A stretch of 64,000 nt of DNA from Chitinophaga sp. GbtcB8 (lineage in GTDB: Bacteria > Bacteroidota > Bacteroidia > Chitinophagales > Chitinophagaceae). The notes beneath the pieces were generated by a model that was given only the letters and a program-made list of their open reading frames with translations, ran no database searches and was not told the origin of the DNA. The position numbers and the translations under genes were made by a program. Location: positions 33,091 to 97,090 of the forward strand of contig NZ_JAGXJN010000037.1 in NCBI RefSeq assembly GCF_019091455.1, given 5' to 3'. Shown here in pieces: positions 62,859 through 64,000 of this stretch (positions are counted from its first letter, which is position 1; each line of letters opens with the position of its first letter).

Positions 62859-63359
62859 TCACTTCGTGAGGTTCATGATCTTCTGAAACAACGTCTCCCC
62901 GCTCCCTCCATGGTTATGCGGTGTTACGTTGGAGCGCAGCATGTTGGTTAGCTTGCGGGTGGCCTTTAACGGTGTATAACCGGCGCTTTCCAGCCAGCGG
63001 TACAGCGGTTCCTCCATGGGTATCAGCACTTCATTATCCTGGATAAAAACGGGTAAGTGTTTGTTGCCGATCTCGTAACAAATGGTACCCATTTCCAGCA
63101 TGGAGGACGGTGTTACTACTATTACCTCACAAGGCAGTATATCCACCACTACAGCGGTGGTATCGTCCATCCAAACAACATCGCCCTGCTGCAGGCGCTG
63201 GCCTTGTTTTAACAGGCGCAGGGCCAGCTCACGGCCGCTTACGGTTTGCCGGCGCTGTATGCGGCGGGTGGTTTCATACCACTGCAGCTGCAGCAGGTCC
63301 GTTTGGCGGGAGCCGATGGATAAAGTGCTGGTATTGCCCAGAATATCTTCGATGATCAT
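62859..63359 (-). CDS. ureE: urease accessory nickel chaperone UreE
   Basis: About 166 residues from ATG 63359; a GTG two codons earlier is also possible. UreE N-domain has RQTVSGRELALRLLKQGQRLQQGDVVW, and the metal domain has CYEIGNKHLPVFIQ with the conserved His. The C-terminus (HNHGGSGETL) lacks a long His tail. It delivers nickel to the UreDFG complex. Confidence 0.93.
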   Translation of the reverse strand: MIIEDILGNTSTLSIGSRQTDLLQLQWYETTRRIQRRQTVSGRELALRLLKQGQRLQQGDVVWMDDTTAVVVDILPCEVIVVTPSSMLEMGTICYEIGNKHLPVFIQDNEVLIPMEEPLYRWLESAGYTPLKATRKLTNMLRSNVTPHNHGGSGETLFQKIMNLTK

Positions 63360-63387
63360 ATACACGGTATGGGGCTGGCTAAAAAGA

Positions 63388-63512
63388 ATGTAAAATCATA
63401 AATGTAAAATTTCAAATGTCAAAGTAGAATGCTACGATTCCTGGTACAGACTTATGTTCCCGGCATTCTACTTTTACATTTATGATTTAAAATTTTACAT
63501 TTTACATTCTTT
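63388..63512. repeat. palindromic gap of 7-bp words (TAAAATC / TTTACAT)
   Basis: TAAAATC, ATAAATG, TAAAATT, TCAAATG on the left and TACATTT, ATGATTT, AAAATTT, TACATTT on the right. It lies between ureC and ureE. A similar word (ACATTTTACACTG) occurs at 13905-13925. Confidence 0.75.
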
Positions 63513-63525
63513 TAGCCAGGCCCGT

Positions 63526-64000
63526 TTAGAACAGGAAATATCGTTGCGCCAAAGCCAGCTCCTTCAAAGGTTCGCAGGTGATCTTCACCCCATCTACCCT
63601 TACTTCATATGTTTCGGGGTTTACGGTTATATCCGGCGTTTGATCATTATGGATCAGGTCTTTTTTGGAAATGCTGCGGCAGCCGCTTACTGCCAGCAAA
63701 GGTTTTTGCAAACCATATTCCTGCGCAATGTTCTTCTGCAAAGAGATCTTGGATACAAAGGTTACGCTGGTATGCAGCAGCGCCTTGCCGTGCGCGCCAA
63801 ACATATGCCGGTAAATCACCCGTTGCGGCGTGGGAATGGCTGCATTGGGATCGCCCATTTTACTGGCAGCTATCATACCGCCTTTGATGATCATTTCCGG
63901 CTTTGCGCCGAACAGCGCGGGCCTCCACAACACCAGGTCGGCCAGCTTGCCGGGTTCTATGGAGCCTACATGCTCCGCAATACCATGCGCAATGGCCGGG
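63526..64000 (-). CDS. ureC: urease alpha subunit UreC, C-terminal part (cut by window edge)
   Basis: About 158 residues of the C-terminus. PAIAHGIAEHVGSIEPGK, then LADLVLWRPALFGAKPEMII, MGDPNAAIPTPQRV and the end ELALAQRYFLF are all UreC hallmarks. The subunit holds the bis-nickel site, whose ligands are in the missing part. It heads the operon seen here; ureA and ureB should lie outside the window to the right. Confidence 0.95.
   Translation of the reverse strand, partial: PAIAHGIAEHVGSIEPGKLADLVLWRPALFGAKPEMIIKGGMIAASKMGDPNAAIPTPQRVIYRHMFGAHGKALLHTSVTFVSKISLQKNIAQEYGLQKPLLAVSGCRSISKKDLIHNDQTPDITVNPETYEVRVDGVKITCEPLKELALAQRYFLF

Noticed and set aside
3597..63512. Intergenic word arrays as CRISPR
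   Set aside because: There are no spacers of constant length between identical repeats and no cas genes.
1..64000. tRNA, rRNA, tmRNA, insertion sequences
   Set aside because: No cloverleaf with T-loop consensus, no rRNA-like stretch and no transposase-like protein was recognised by reading both strands.

Overview
The window looks like chromosome of a Bacteroidota bacterium, most likely Chitinophagaceae and close to Chitinophaga. The reasons are near-50% GC, repeated use of the Bacteroidota -7 promoter motif TAnnTTTG, many SPII lipoproteins, an ECF sigma factor paired with an anti-sigma/beta-barrel protein, a TPR histidine kinase with a LytTR regulator, the futalosine-route enzyme MqnA, and families such as GH172, DUF6580 and OmpA-like barrels. 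No phage, IS, integrase, CRISPR array, rRNA or tRNA was recognised. This is ordinary chromosome with a few unusual modules.

Layout. 1-3.5 kb: a truncated SAM methyltransferase, a lipoprotein built of PHD(S/T)(F/L) pentapeptides, and an ECF sigma/anti-sigma pair. 3.7-9.6 kb: a GT-C membrane glycosyltransferase divergent from a UbiA/DprE1/DprE2/HAD set that would make a polyprenyl-phosphate-arabinofuranose donor. 9.5-15.7 kb: small membrane proteins, a DUF1624 acyltransferase-like protein, a fatty acid desaturase, an orphan peptide-type binding lipoprotein and an M1 peptidase. 15.8-29.2 kb: housekeeping genes (mqnA, purB, yraN, manA, a Dph6-like ligase, lepA broken by an in-frame TAG, ACBP, rocD) with small membrane proteins. 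29.4-35.7 kb: an FAD/disulfide oxidoreductase, a two-gene betaine-type ABC importer whose permease carries a circularly permuted binding domain, and egtB-egtD for ergothioneine. 35.8-45.4 kb: DinB protein, DPP4-type peptidase, a gene-poor stretch with DnaA boxes and a possible small RNA, AsmA-like protein, and a LytTR/TPR-kinase pair with a split signal peptide. 45.4-48.2 kb: an island of four poorly characterised genes including a tail-collar protein and a C39-like cysteine-peptidase-like protein. 48.2-53.6 kb: glucokinase, a GH15 enzyme and fused trehalose-6-P synthase/phosphatase. 54-58.3 kb: aldo/keto reductase, quinone oxidoreductase with divergent AraC regulator, nitrilase-family amidase, DUF3592-like protein. 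58.3-59.9 kb: a CLC-F type fluoride exporter under a fluoride riboswitch. 59.9-64 kb: urease operon ureC-E-F-G-D plus a nickel-transporter-like gene, running off the right edge.

The most striking genome-scale pattern is in the gaps. About twenty intergenic spaces consist of degenerate tandem words with a fixed period (mostly 7 bp, sometimes 8 or 11), usually with the reverse complement of the word array at the other end of the gap, so the whole gap is a long imperfect palindrome. The word differs from gap to gap, but the architecture is the same. I do not know a described element of this kind in Bacteroidota; cyanobacterial heptameric STRR repeats are the nearest analogue I know.

Other points that stand out are the amber codon in lepA, the permuted binding domain of the importer beside ergothioneine biosynthesis, the T9 tract that splits the kinase signal peptide, and the fluoride riboswitch beside urease.
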